Assembly: GCA_014529385.2 (NCBI GenBank)
Contig: CM043943.1
Coordinates: forward strand, 151,484,592-151,548,591
Direction of reading: 5' to 3'
Length of the DNA stretch: 64,000 nt
DNA from: Adiantum capillus-veneris
Lineage: Eukaryota > Streptophyta > Polypodiopsida > Polypodiales > Pteridaceae
In this document: positions 45,904 to 56,853 of the stretch, in pieces
Position numbering within the stretch: position 1 is the stretch's first letter
Layout: each line of letters starts with the position of its first letter
The notes under the pieces: model-generated
Seen by the model: only the letters and a program-made list of their open reading frames with translations
What the model was told of the DNA's origin: nothing
The model's database searches: none
Program-made: the position numbers and the translations under genes

Positions 45904-46150
45904 GGGAAAAGGACTACATGGTTATTGCAAACCCTAAACCCCCGGAAATTAATAGTTCACTCTTTGTAAAGTCTGAAGTGTTTTCTAACTCAAAACCCGG
46001 TGTTCAGTTGTAATTTTGTTTCTTTCTTATAAAATCAAAACGCGTATTTGGCAAAAGAAAACCCTAAATCCACAACAAGCAGGGGTTACCTTCCCCTTAT
46101 TTTCTTAGTATTGACCTTTGTACTAGTAGACATCACTTAACTTTTCTTTT
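45904..46150. other. Array remnant
   Basis: No gene is seen. From about 46,080 the text CTTATTTTCTTAGTATTGACC...CACTTAACTTTTC matches the right arm and spacer of a hairpin unit of the 44.5-kb array, in decayed form. Confidence 0.5.
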
Positions 46151-46216
46151 GGTCAGTACCAAGCGAATAGGGCCCTTCGGACTAAGTGACCTTACCTTAT
46201 TCGCTTGGTACTGACC
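46151..46216. repeat. Single hairpin with perfect 19-bp arms
   Basis: GGTCAGTACCAAGCGAATA (46,151-46,169) and its exact complement (46,198-46,216) enclose a 28-base loop containing GGGCCCTTCGG. It is the best preserved form of the arm word found in all arrays. Confidence 0.92.
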
Positions 46217-46224
46217 AAGGATGA

Positions 46225-47051
46225 TGTTGATGGGCAAGCGCCAACGACATGCATTGTGCTTCATTGGTGTGTACACATATGTGTATACACATATTCTTTG
46301 TATCTAGGGCCTCTACTTGAGTTCCACTTTGTACGTCTATGAGTAGATGAGCTAGATGCCTATAACATGCATTTACACTTTTGGCCGGACACCCATTTTT
46401 AGAAGCTCTTTGTATATAACTCAATTCACAAGATGTGAAAGGGCATTCTTAGAAGAGCCAACTCTTAGAGAGCAAAGAGAGCTCAAGAGAGTGTGAGGTG
46501 AGTGTGGAGAAGAAGAAGAGGAGTGGCTATGGAGCTTGGACCTTCCTCATACACATGTAGCCAACGTTTGGGGTTAATGGAAGCTAAGTCTCTCTACTTG
46601 CTCTTGTCTTTCCTGCTTATGTGTGTTGTTGTTGCTTGATTAAGTCTTAATCTCCTCTTCTCTCTCAAGTTTCCCTCTTGTTGGAGCATTCTAGCTTCAC
46701 ATGTGTGCTAGATTAGAGTGTGTGTGTACGTGTGTTGCATGCATTGATCTAATTAGGCTTCCGTGTGTGGGCTTAATGTGTTATTAGAGTGTGTGTGCTT
46801 GAGATGAGAGCAAGGGAAGCATCAATGTCCTCATGTGTAGAGAGCTAGAGTGAAGGTTGAGTGTGTGTGTGTGTGTGTAGATCTAGCTTCCCGAGCTTTC
46901 CCTCTTCTATTCCCATGCTTTTCCCCTCTTCCTAGAGTCCTCAAGCTATCACATTTGGTGCATCCATGCCTCCATGCACTAGTCGGGTTCTGATCCACCA
47001 GATTGACATTATGTCGGTGGGTTGAGCTCTATGCTACGACCGTCAATAGAC
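46225..47051. mobile_element. Candidate solo LTR or small insertion between hairpins
   Basis: An 827-base block starts TGTTGATGG and is flanked by GATGA at 46,220-46,224 and 47,052-47,056. It contains TATATAA (46,413-46,419), GA-rich and TG-rich stretches and no coding frame. It separates two hairpin units that would otherwise be neighbours. The right end (AATAGAC) is not CA, so the LTR call is weak. Confidence 0.33.
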
Positions 47052-47057
47052 GATGAC

Positions 47058-47112
47058 CTATACCAAGCGAACAGGTGCAACAAACAAGGTTTACCTTCCC
47101 TTATTCGCTTGG
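47058..47112. repeat. Single hairpin unit
   Basis: TACCAAGCGAACAGG and CCCTTATTCGCTTGGTA pair over 11-14 bases around a loop of about 28. Same arm word as the arrays. Confidence 0.8.
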
Positions 47113-47401
47113 TACTAACTACACAAAATACAAGTGCACAGAAGGGTAGTAAGTAGCATACCTCTTCACTGTGTGTAGAGTTCTGCGTCGCTGAAGCACT
47201 GCAGAACAAGAGTAAGAGGAGGAGGATGCGCGAGAGTAAGAGGTGATGGAGTTTGCTTACCGTGTAGCGTCGATGGGGGTAGAGTTAATTAGAATGATGC
47301 GCAGTAGAGGACGCGAAAATAGGCAGAATAGTTGAAACTTGAGATGTTTGGCGGGGGTAATGCCTCAACTTAGAATGCTTACCTCGGGGAGGGTGACAAC
47401 T

Positions 47402-47960
47402 TCACTTATGCGCGAATTGCGGTTGGTAAATCGTACTGCATGGGAATCTGAGACCATTTAATACTGGCTGTCCTTGAGAGCGCAGCCCACGTGCCTTTTT
47501 GAGTGACCGTTTAGGGTTGGACTGACGCCAATCGCCCTTGCAGTTGCCATCTCCATCTCCATCTCCGAGTGGAACAAACAAATTGCCGCTGCCTTTGCCT
47601 TTTCTGTGCCCTTCCCCTTGGCCAGCTCTCGTGATCCTACGTTTAGAGTTAGACGCCGATCGCCCTTGCATTCTCTGTCTCCATCTCCATCGCCATCGCC
47701 TTTGTATTTTCTGCGCTCTTCCCCTTGGCCAGCTCTCGTGATCCTGCATTGAGTGACCTCCACTGGGTTGAGTCCTTTGCTGCCATGTCGCCATCGTCAT
47801 CACCCCCCTCTGGTTCTTGTTTTCGGTGGCCTGCGACATCACCATCCAACTCGGCGCCATTGGATATTGCAGACACAGGTTCTTTCTCCCTGCCTCTCCC
47901 CTTCCTGTGTGCTGTTAACTGTGTGCGCACCGAAGCCAGTGCGTTACGGTAAAAACCCAT
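47402..47960 (-). pseudogene. Charged repetitive cluster gene
   Basis: Not recognised. Minus-strand frames read DDGDMAAKDSTQWRSLNAGS and RELAKGKSAENTKAMAMEME, then the motif repeats as TLNVGSRELAKGKGTEKAKA and EMEMEMATARAIGVSPTLNG. This shows a tandem duplication of about 120 bases. Frames overlap and shift, so it is probably broken. A homologous copy in plus orientation lies at 62,650-63,010 (DGDMAIIDSKLWRSLSARSR). It starts divergently from the gene at 48,630 across the second hairpin array. Confidence 0.45.
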
Positions 47961-48129
47961 GCATAGTTGGAATAACTACTCCTTATGTGACCGTACCGCA
48001 TTCATGGTTGGAATAATTACTCCTTATGTGACCGTGCCTGAGTTTGGGCATAGTGAGTGAGTAGGCCTATAAATCTATCACTGATAACATAATATGCTCT
48101 GTTCTTATCCACCTGTTCTGAATGCTTAC

Positions 48130-48600
48130 GTCACAAGACAGAACCAAGCAAATAGGGCCCTTCGGAGATTCTTGGGGCCCCTACTCGCTTGGTTCTGACT
48201 CAAATAATGTCAACTCTTATGACATTAGCACACGGGACAGAACCAAGCGAATAGGGTCCTTTGGAAATTCTTGGGGGCCCTACTCGCTTGGTTCTGACTC
48301 AACTAACGTCACCTCTTATGACCTTAGCGCACGGGACATAACTCGTCGATAGGGCCCTTCGGTGATTCTTGGGGCCCCTACTCACTTGGTTTTGACTCAA
48401 CTAACGTCAACTCTTATGACATTAGCACACGGGACAAAACCAAGCGAATAGGGTCCTTCGGAAATTCTTGGGGGCCCAACTCGCTTGGTTCTGATTCAAC
48501 TAATGTCACCTCTCATGACATTAGTGCACGGGACAAAACCAAGCAAAAAAGGACATTGAGGGGTACTCGAGGCTCCACATTCGCTTGGTTATGACACCAA
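48130..48600. repeat. Array of five ~99-bp hairpin repeats
   Basis: The left arm GACAGAACCAAGCGAATAGG starts at about 48,137, 48,236, 48,334, 48,433 and 48,532. The right arm CTCGCTTGGTTCTGACTCAA follows after a loop with GGGCCCTTCGG and TTCTTGGGGGCCC. Units are joined by GTCAACTCTTATGACATTAG. The arm word is that of the 44.5-kb array with AGAACC in place of AGTACC. Unit three is more diverged. The array lies just upstream of the plus-strand gene. Confidence 0.9.
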
Positions 48601-48629
48601 ATAGTTTTGGCTTGCTTTTTCTTTCAGTC

Positions 48630-50395
48630 ATGGGGATCATAGTCCTGGAGAGAGACGTGAGCGAGGATACATGTGAAGAAAAACTATTCACATTCTTATA
48701 TAACGCCCGTGCTCATCACCGTGCACCAGAACTATCAGGAATGTTCAATGCAGAGTTTTCTATACAGAGGATTATAGATTGCTCCTTTGAGTACCTACAA
48801 AACCATTTGCAATAGTATGAGGCAGTCACTTGTGACAATTCCATGACAGTTGATGGCATGAGATATGTGCACCCTACCGACCTTGACCCTGACAAGAGTG
48901 CTTTAAGGAGACTGAGTCGCTGTCTAGAAAAGTGTCCCTCCAATGCACTGCTTGTACAAGACAGGCGTATAAAGAACTTCAAAAAGTGTCGCTTATTGGA
49001 ATTCTACCATGGGTTTGTCTATTACTTATACTTGCACACGGATGGTGAGTCAGAGACTTCGTAGTCAACAACTTTCGGTAGTTGTCCATGGGCGCCGGAG
49101 GAAGAGGTAGAGGATGTGGAGGTGCAATTCAACCCAGAAGAAGAGCGGGTAGAGGTACTAAAGGAAACATTTGATGCGGGCTTAACTCTTGTTTCTCTTG
49201 CGGATGCAGCAATAGGGTGCAAGCAAGAAAGCCCAAGTAAGGAAGTGACTTTGCCTCTGAATTGTGCTCTGAGCTTTTCTATGGCGGGCGACACCCACTA
49301 TGTTTTGCTCACAGATATCATGCATGAGCTCAATATACGGGAGGACTACTTCCTAGCAGTAATTGAGAATTTTTGTGAGGCAGACATGGGGTTTGTGGAC
49401 GATGATGGAGTGGACCAGCATCTTGTTGCTGACACAGATGTCCGTGACTCACAGTTCACTTCAGGGTGGCAACTGATCAAAGATACGTTCAATGAAGCGA
49501 AGTCCGGAGAGGCCAATTTGCCAATAGATGATCAGTTTAAATTAACAACAAAACAACTCAGCTTGGAAAACATGGGTAGGCACGTGGTACCCAAAGATCA
49601 GGTAATGAATAGTCAGTCTATTCACTTGTGGGGGAGGTCGATGCTGGAAATGGACGAGAATCAGATGGTAACTTTTGTCATGCATTCAGATGGTGTTAGA
49701 GATGGCCTAGTGATAAAATATCATGATCATTTTTTTTTGCTGCCAGGTGCTAGTGTATGACGATAGTTTCCTTAGAAGAGCGGGAGGCTCACGACAAGGG
49801 CTTGTCACTGGAGTCCAAGGCAAGGATGCGGCGTTGTCTCACTAAATCGGGCGTCTCAACCACAAAAAGGTTTGTAGAAACAATTCAAGTACTTGGAAAT
49901 TGCACTCATCTCACTTACGGCATATAAATTCATTGCAATTTTTATGTAGATCATAATATACCACAAGGAATACTCCGATGAAAATGCAAAGTTCCCACTG
50001 TTTGCAATGAAAGTTATTACAAGATTGTGTGGTGGGCACCCCCTCCCACTAAACGCAGAAAGACTAATTCTGATTGAGAAACAGTTTGCTCTATGCGTAT
50101 TTGGCATTGGGTATGGGTGCCAAGCCTGAGAGCCCCCTATTTCATGTCCTACACAGCTCAAGCTCTGGCTACAGGGGTTGAAGACCCGGAAAGCTTAGAT
50201 CCATACAACAAGAGGTTGTTTCTGAGGGAAAGAAGATGTGCCTGATGCCCATGGGGATGCTGCCATCAACAGAGGAACGAGCTCGTCTACAGAGCTTGCA
50301 CATCGAAGAGGTACAAAGTGAGGAAGAAGGAGGTGCATCGAAGAGGATAAAAACGACGGGCTCAGGTCCATCTTCTCCCGCTCCTGACTCGTGAC
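48630..50395 (+). pseudogene. Unknown cluster gene downstream of hairpin array
   Basis: Not recognised. A splice-like TTTCTTTCAG ends two bases before the ATG at 48,630. The frame MGIIVLERDVSEDTCEEKLF runs through TAG at 48,813 (after NHLQ), continues VDGMRYVHPTDLDPDKSALR, meets TAG at 49,062, and goes on in the same frame to TGA 49,758, with an acidic segment (EEEVEDVEVQFNPEEERVEV) and LSFSMAGDTHYVLLTDIMHE. Later exon-like pieces in other frames include SLDPYNKRLFLRE and LMPMGMLPSTEERARLQSLH, ending SSPAPDS at 50,393. About 580 codons in all. It meets family E copy B tail to tail. The two in-frame TAGs suggest a recent pseudogene. Confidence 0.55.
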
Positions 50396-53076
50396 TGGCG
50401 CCACCTCGCATGGCGCTCTGTCGTATTTGAAGCTCCCCAAACCATTTGTTTCTTCTCTTTGCGGATGTGTTGTAAAGACCGTGTAATTTTTGAACTCTTA
50501 AGAAGTTCCTTCTGCCTTGCTCTATGAATTAGTCGTCTATAAGTCCATTGGTGTAACTCTAATAGGCTATTGGCCTTTTCTTTTCCTCCTCCATGTCGAG
50601 TGTGCTTAAAATAACCTGTTCTTGCCATGTAGTGGGCTTTTTCCATGCCTTGTGTGGACCATATTGATAGTGAGCCGTATGTATTGACAAAATATGGACC
50701 ATGGTTGAACAGTATGTGCTGCATTGAAATAAAACAAAATGGTCAATAGAGTACAATTTAAATTTTTTTTTTGTATACGTAGAATGCCAACCCACCATGT
50801 AATGTGTGATATGTTGCCCACCCCACCCTGTAAGGTAAGCCTTTTTCCAATCCATCAAGGCTGCTTGAAATGATGTGAGCTTACTTTGGTTCCAAGAATG
50901 TTTCTCAACGTAATGGAAAATTTTTTCTAGTGATTTCCACACGTTCTCCTTGTGATTCTGGATTGCCCCACCACCAGAATTGTCTTTAACCACTTTATGT
51001 AACTGTTTCCATTTGTTGAACATGTTTCTCCTTTCTTCTCTATCTGAATCTTTGAGGCTAAACCCAAGAAACCTTCTTGCCTTCACTCCGCCTATCGATG
51101 CTTTCCTCGGTACCTTGTACCGACTTTGAGACATCTTAGGGTCCTCTTCGATTTTGACATTGCCTTCATGCAAACCAATGTCTGCAAGCACTCCCTCTAA
51201 TGCTTTGATCACTCTTTTCGACTCACTCTCTGGCTTTAATGTCCATGCAAAACATATGTACAAATGAACCACCTTTTCAATTATTTGACAGAGTGCATGA
51301 AGTGTACAAACGTGAATTCTACTCAGAGGAATATCAAGCACTGGTTTAAAAGTTTTATCTTGAAGATGTCTGTTGGGAGCTCTAATCCATTGCACACTCT
51401 CAAGTGATTGTGCATCAGCCATGCAATATAAGCATGGATTTGCCACAGCTACTCCATGTGTTATGTTGTACATACACTTAAGAGTCTTTAAGTCACCTGC
51501 CATGTGCCATTCCACTGTGTAGTCACCAAATCCTTCCACTGAAAGAACGGCTCCGTTTCTTTGTTCACTGATGATAGAAGGAATTTGGGTTTGACTAAAA
51601 ACCCAATCGAGGATTTCAAAATTTTCCTTATCAACCTGTAGTGAAAAATGAAAACACAAAGTCAACAACCAAATAATCAATATTTTTGTTTATCACAGAT
51701 TGAACGAAGCATACCTAAAATGATCCTAGAGTTAGAATGTTGTTTTCTGATTGCACGTTGAAGTATCGTGGATCCTCTTTAGTTATTGATGGATCCAGAG
51801 CTCTGTTCATGAGGGTAATGGTGACTCTCTCCAACTTCTTGTTCTTCGGGACCTCGCACTCGTCGACCTTCAAAAATAACTTGAGAACCCCACCGCATTC
51901 GTCTCAACTGATGTCAAAGAAGTGAACTGCATACCTTTGCAATGCTTCAAGATCAACGAAGAGGTTGTTGTGCTCGTTAAACTATACCTCTCTACCGCCC
52001 TTGCCTAAGAACGTTGCTTCAATATGGAATGGTGACCCAAGTTTCTCAAACACCTCATCGTTTACGTGGCAACGAGCAGCCTTTACATGTGATGGCTTTG
52101 GCAGCAATGATCCTCTCTGTAGTTTATTTTGAGACTTTTTAGCTAATGCTTTGAAGAGTGCCCTGTATCCCATGCTAGATGCCACTCTCATCAAGTATTG
52201 CTTGCACTTCCATTGGTTCCAGTTGATTCTCGTTCATGAAGGAAGTAAGTAGCCTCCCTTTCAACTTACAAAATTTTTTCTGAGTTGTCATCTCTTCAAC
52301 TACTTCTTTTGGAACTAGACGGCTGTAATGCACTCCGGCATTCAAGCCTGCACCATTCGAGTTTGGATGTAGTAAAGACCTGCCAAAAAAGCACAATGCG
52401 TTATGATCATGTATAGGAAAGTAAGTGTATCCATTTCTTAATGAAGCACATTGAAGAAATAAACTTCGGGTTACCTTAAAGCTTGTATTCATTTTTTCAG
52501 GCCACCACTACCAACCTTCACGTTCTCAATGTTGCACAGATCTCGTTTTCTTTTCCGACTACCAAGCATGGTGTCTTTCTCTCGCAAACTTGTGATCTTC
52601 TTCTCAAGGCCTTGGATTGTCTCTTTGTTTGATGAAATGTTCTGAGAGCATGCTTCATTAAGTTTCTTCAACTGCATGTTCTCCATTGCCAGGAAGTTTC
52701 TTTGCCTTTCCGCATTCAATCCTCTCATTTCCAAATGTTCGATGTATCCCAATAGCCCATCCTTGCCATCGCCTGTGAAATGTAAGAGGTTAGTGATATT
52801 AGCAAAGGAAGGTGGCGCATTTGTCGTAGGATCCTTTGGATAAATAGACCCATCGGTCCACAAATCCAAATGATGTTCCTTGTTTTTCCTTCTAAGTTCT
52901 TTCTCCTGTTGAGATAAGAAATACTCCCTCGTACATTTTTGCAACGGTGCATACTCTTGCAATACATCAACATGAAGATGATGCGTGTTCTTTCTTTGGG
53001 TAAGTGTTAAAGATGAAGAGGCTGAGGACTGTAAGTTCAAATTAGTGTTTTCATCAGGAAAAGATGCGTTCTCCAT
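50362..53076 (-). pseudogene. Family E gene copy B, four exons
   Basis: Exon a (53,076-52,475): MENASFPDENTNLNLQ, LDLWTDGSIYPKDPTT, a coiled coil and SRKRKR. Exon b (52,379-51,715): KLKGRLLTSFMNENQLEPM, YRALFKALAKKSQNK, VDLEALQRYAVHFFD. Exon c (51,635-50,796): DKENFEILDWVFSQTQ, GDLKTLKCMYNITHGVAVAN, NPCLYCMADAQ, HVCTLHALCQIIEKVVHLYI, ending in HITHYM. Exon d (from 50,718): HILFNHGPYF, STQGMEKAHYMARTGYFKHT, RHGGG. Introns 52,380-52,474, 51,636-51,714 and 50,719-50,795 (95, 79, 77 bases) are GT-AG. The pattern (GDLK, C-x2-C, HGGG) recalls a family of uncharacterised proteins of animals and plants suspected to be transposon-encoded; this is unverified memory. A TGA after GGLKK, a TAG at the end of exon b and a shift near 52,180 break it. 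Confidence 0.6.
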
Positions 53077-53353
53077 TCCTAGAGTTGATAGAGAAGAAGA
53101 AGGAGAAATGTCTCAGGTTTTGGGAGGGAAAGCCATATTCTCAAGTTTAGAGTTGATAGAGTTCGTGTGGCTTATGTTTCTGGAGGTAACGCTTGTAAGT
53201 TGGCATTTCAAATCATTAATCATATGGTTAGTTGGATTCCTGACAAGAGAACGAAGGATAATAATGATAAAGACGGCGGTACCTACCAAAGAATGTCATT
53301 TTGGCCTTTTGTTGCGAAGAAAAGTATCACATAAAATTCACAATTGAACATTT

Positions 53354-54153
53354 TCATTTTCTCTCTCTAAGACGATGTGGCACTTCTTACAGGTCCCAAA
53401 AGTGAGTCCAACTTTCTCATAATGCTTGGATTCTTCACAGGATAAGACTGATCCAGTGAACGTACAGACCCCTCAACTGTATCAAAAGACACTTTTTTTT
53501 TTGCCTGTAACCTCCCTGGAAGCTGTAGCACCCCTTCTTGAATTCTTCACAGGACAAGACTGAGCTAGTGAACCTACAGACCCCTCATCTAGAAACCCTG
53601 AAGAGCGAGTGCGTCTCATGCAATTTCCTCTTCTTTCAGCTTCTTGATTATCTACAACAAGAGAAATTAGTAGAAACATGTTACTAAACATGTACAAAAA
53701 ATAAATCAAATAGTTTGCAACTACTTGATGCAAAGAATTAAGAGACATGTCACTAACAAATTCCAACACTTGATTCATCAATGAGCATGGATACAATAGG
53801 GGTGCAATGGATTGCACATGCCTTCTAAATACATCTTCTAATTGCATGAAGTTACAACAAAAAAACACTCAGCTCTTTGCATTTGGTTTCTTTCTCTTTC
53901 TAAATGAATCAAGAGGTATATCCATTGTGGGACTTCCACCTAAGTTCTTGGGAGTCGATTTCTTGCTCTTTGGTGTTGACTTCTTCCCCGTTGGAGGGGG
54001 TGTTGCTTTCACCGCATCTGCAACTGCCTCATCTAATGCTTCATCTCTAGTGTCCAAACTTGGTGATGCTTTGGCACTCAACGGAGAGCACAACAACCTT
54101 CTTGGAGTTAGTTGTGGCCTAGGTGATTTGAGTGCAGAATAATTTGCCATCAA
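53354..54153 (-). pseudogene. Ser/Pro/Lys-rich cluster gene
   Basis: The ATG at 54,153 opens MMANYSALKSPRPQLTPRR. Residues 50-70 read PPTGKKSTPKSKKSTPKN, an S/T-P-K-K type basic tail like those of linker histones, then FRKRKKPN. After TGA (53,869) the same frame continues MQLEDVFRRHVQSIAPLLYP. A splice-like TTGTTGTAG near 53,655 leads to NQEAERRGNCMRRTRSS and NSRRGATASREVTGKKK. A poly-A shift follows, then SFDTVEGSVRSLDQSYPVKN and MRKLDSLLGPVRSATSS, ending near 53,354. A tandem duplication of about 95 bases lies at 53,430-53,590. The function is unknown; DNA binding is plausible from charge only. Confidence 0.45.
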
Positions 54154-54510
54154 GATGTCTTCAACTACTCAATGTACTGCATCCCCTACGGCAGACTCCG
54201 CTTCAAGGGCTGGCTGCATCTCTCGGGTAGACTCCGCTTCAAGGGCTGGCTGCATCCCTGGGGTAATCAGTCCATTCTTCCTTGTGGAATGCATCGTCTT
54301 GTTGGAGCAATCATGCTATGATTGTTCTACAAAGCAAGCTATTTACAAAGTCTCACTTGGAGTATCCCAAAATACACACATAAATACTGATTTTGGTACC
54401 TACCAGTGGCCTGCGTAGAGACTCTCTCTGTTTTTTTCCTCAATGATTCTTGTATACAGGTCTCTGTTGCGATGTCTATACCTGCAAATGATTTAAATAA
54501 ATGCAAGAGT

Positions 54511-54874
54511 TTAAACTACCAATAGAAAGTGGGCCTGCAATAGTAGTAGTAAATAATTGACACAGTGACTACCTGCACTTGATTCTTTCATCTCACTCTT
54601 CACCTTCAACCAAATCATATGCTTAGCTCTAGGGGGAACAGACATGTTGCAATTTGGTGCAACACAATCTACATACATGCGCGAAGCATAGCATATGGTA
54701 CACATGGGTGCAAGGCAGGGACAATACATCCAAGCTTCTGGCATCGAACGGGAATCCACATCCTACACAATGGTAGAACCCATTAAGTGCCACCTTGCTA
54801 ATGCTCTGCTTAAAATCCACAGGAGGAAAAGGCTTCATCAAGCATGCTCCCACGTTATGTGAAGTCCTCTCCAT
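54511..54874 (-). pseudogene. RING-like zinc-finger cluster gene, frameshifted
   Basis: The minus-strand frame from 54,874 reads METSHNVGACLMKPFPP-type leader (MERTSHNVGACLMK), then GFYHCVGCGFPFDARSL, LPCTHVYHMLCFA. A second frame continues RMYVDCVAPNCNMSVPPRAK. Joined by a one-base shift this gives C-x2-C...C-x-H-x2-H-x2-C...C-x4-C, the spacing of a RING/treble-clef finger as in E3 ubiquitin ligases. Ligase activity is inferred only. The frameshift near 54,690 suggests a broken gene. Confidence 0.45.
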
Positions 54875-55080
54875 GGTAACACAAAATTTAAAGTGCTCTG
54901 ATTCCTATGCTATGTTGGTCTCTACTTCTGCAAGTAGTGCTTGTGAAACAAAGAAGACAACACATCTAATTTAAGTCTCAATAACCCAACAAAAGCAGAT
55001 TGCTGAAAAGAATCTTATCCCTTTATTTGCAATACCACATATAATACAAGCACTTACTCTATATTCTATAAACACAAGTT

Positions 55081-55880
55081 TGATGTGGTATATGATATGC
55101 ACTGTGCTATATAGCACATAGCACAGTCCAAGTATAATGTGCTATAAGTGCTACATAGAGTATGCATTGTAGATCATAGCAGAGAGACTTTTTAAAATAC
55201 CAGACATTTTCTCTATATGCTATATAGCACAAGCTTGTTGGGTATATGATATGCAGTGGGCTATATGAGACATAGCACATAGCATATAGCACAAATATTG
55301 TGCTATGTAGCACATATCACAATTAGAGATGTGCTATGTAGCACATAGCAAAAATAGAGATTGTGCTATATAGCACAATTCACTATTCCACACACCAGGG
55401 CTATATTGTGAACATATAACACACAAAATATGCTATTTAGCTCATAGCACATAAAAAGATTGTGCTATATAGCACATATCAATATTTAACACACACTTCA
55501 GGGCTATACTATGAGCATATAGCATACATGTATGCTATATAGCACATATTACACATGTCCATTGTGCTATGTATCACATAGCACATAACCACACAGAGCA
55601 CATAGCATAGAATCACACACATTCCAAATAGATGAGGGTACTACTGTGAACATGCTGCACCTAGATTGAACTATAAAGCACATAGCACATAACCACACAT
55701 AGCATATAACCACCCACTCCATGAAGATGATGGCTATGTTGTGACCATATAGCACATAGCACATAGCATATAACCACCCACTCCATGAAGATGATGGCTA
55801 TGTTGCGACCATATAGCACATATTTTGTGCTATATAGCACATAGCAGAAATAGAATATGCTCATACAGTACATAACCATA
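55081..55880. repeat. Palindromic minisatellite TGTGCTATATAGCACA
   Basis: The self-complementary word TGTGCTATATAGCACA and part-words (ATAGCACATAGCACATA) recur many times over 800 bases. A longer block with CCATGAAGATGATGGCTATG is duplicated at about 55,718-55,812. Short open frames here are translations of the repeat. It lies between two minus-strand cluster genes. Confidence 0.8.
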
Positions 55881-55959
55881 CAATCCATAACACTCTAACC
55901 ACATAAGCACATGGAAGTGAACCACATACTCCAAAACAAAGTGAAGCACATGTAGGAGG

Positions 55960-56853
55960 GTATGCACCTTTGCTTTAGCCACATTGGCTTCTAATTCAGC
56001 AACGTTCTCTCTTATAGTACTCGAGAACTGTCCAATCAAATCAATCAGGCGTTGTCGAGCTACAGGGTCTTGCATGCAATCAATCTCCGTTTGCAAATTT
56101 ATGGCCAAAGTGTTTTTGCTTTGAGCACCCTCATCCCTATGCAATTCTCTGACTTGATCCTCTACCTGCATCTTTGCACCCTCAAGTCTTGACTTATAGT
56201 CTTGCAATCTGCCTTCTGCAATATTCTTCATTTCTGCAAGTGCCCTGCTATCCTCCTGTGCCAATTGTACTAGGCATCCTCCTGTAGGCACGCTTGACAA
56301 TGGTACAAATGTACCTTCTATTTTCAATGATGATCTGGTAGAGGCAGCAGTGGTTTTGGAACCTCTCCCTCTACGACTCATCTGCTCTTCCCACCTCTTG
56401 ATCTTGTTTTGCAAGTTGTCTTTCTTCTGAGGTTTTCATTGCCCTCTCTGCAAAGATAGCCCAAGAAATTTGATGTTTGCCGAATTCACTGCAGTTTTCC
56501 AATGCAAAGGCCTTTGCAAATTGAGTCCCTACTTCATGCATGAAGGGACCCTCCTGGTAGACATCCTAGTGTCTCCACACAAGCTTTTGTAAGAACTCTG
56601 ACCGAGCATGGTATGCCTTCACTTTCTTCTGGCTACCCGGAACAGGCTTTTGGCATATAAAGACAGCTTCCCAGTCCTCCTCAGAGATGTCATTGTTTCT
56701 TGTCAAGCTATGCGGATCAACTCCATCCAATGGCAATCCACGCTCCATATGAAATTCCTCGGCAAGACGACAAAACTTTGTATGCAGAGGTGGTTCGATG
56801 TTTCTAACCTGACTGCTGCTCGCTTGAATCAGATGCTTTGAGGAAGGTGCCAT
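55960..56853 (-). pseudogene. Coiled-coil cluster gene
   Basis: The ATG at 56,853 gives MAPSSKHLIQASSSQVRNIE and EEDWEAVFICQKPVPGSQKK. A TAG follows at 56,566 (after LVWRH), with the frame continuing DVYQEGPFMHEVGTQFAKAF and SEFGKHQISWAIFAERAMKT. A shifted frame from 56,414 has WEEQMSRRGRGSKTTAAS and a long predicted coiled coil (ALAEMKNIAEGRLQDYKSRL; RENVAELEANVAKAKVH). Not assigned to a family. Stop plus frameshift indicate decay, unless an intron removes them. Confidence 0.45.

Noticed and set aside
44514-48600. CRISPR array
   Set aside because: Units are long palindromes with similar, not unique, spacers, in plant nuclear DNA with no cas genes.
48585-49760. Alternative genetic code with TAG read as Gln
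   Set aside because: TAG stops are isolated, TGA and TAA stops and frameshifts occur too, and plant nuclear genes use the standard code. Decay explains it better.
49856-50440. Minus-strand open frames over the end of the 48.6-kb gene
   Set aside because: The plus strand has better coding character (EERARLQSLHIEEV, SSPAPDS), so these are shadows.
55107-55888. Apparent membrane proteins with repeated CYVLY text
   Set aside because: They are translations of the TGCTATATAGCA minisatellite.
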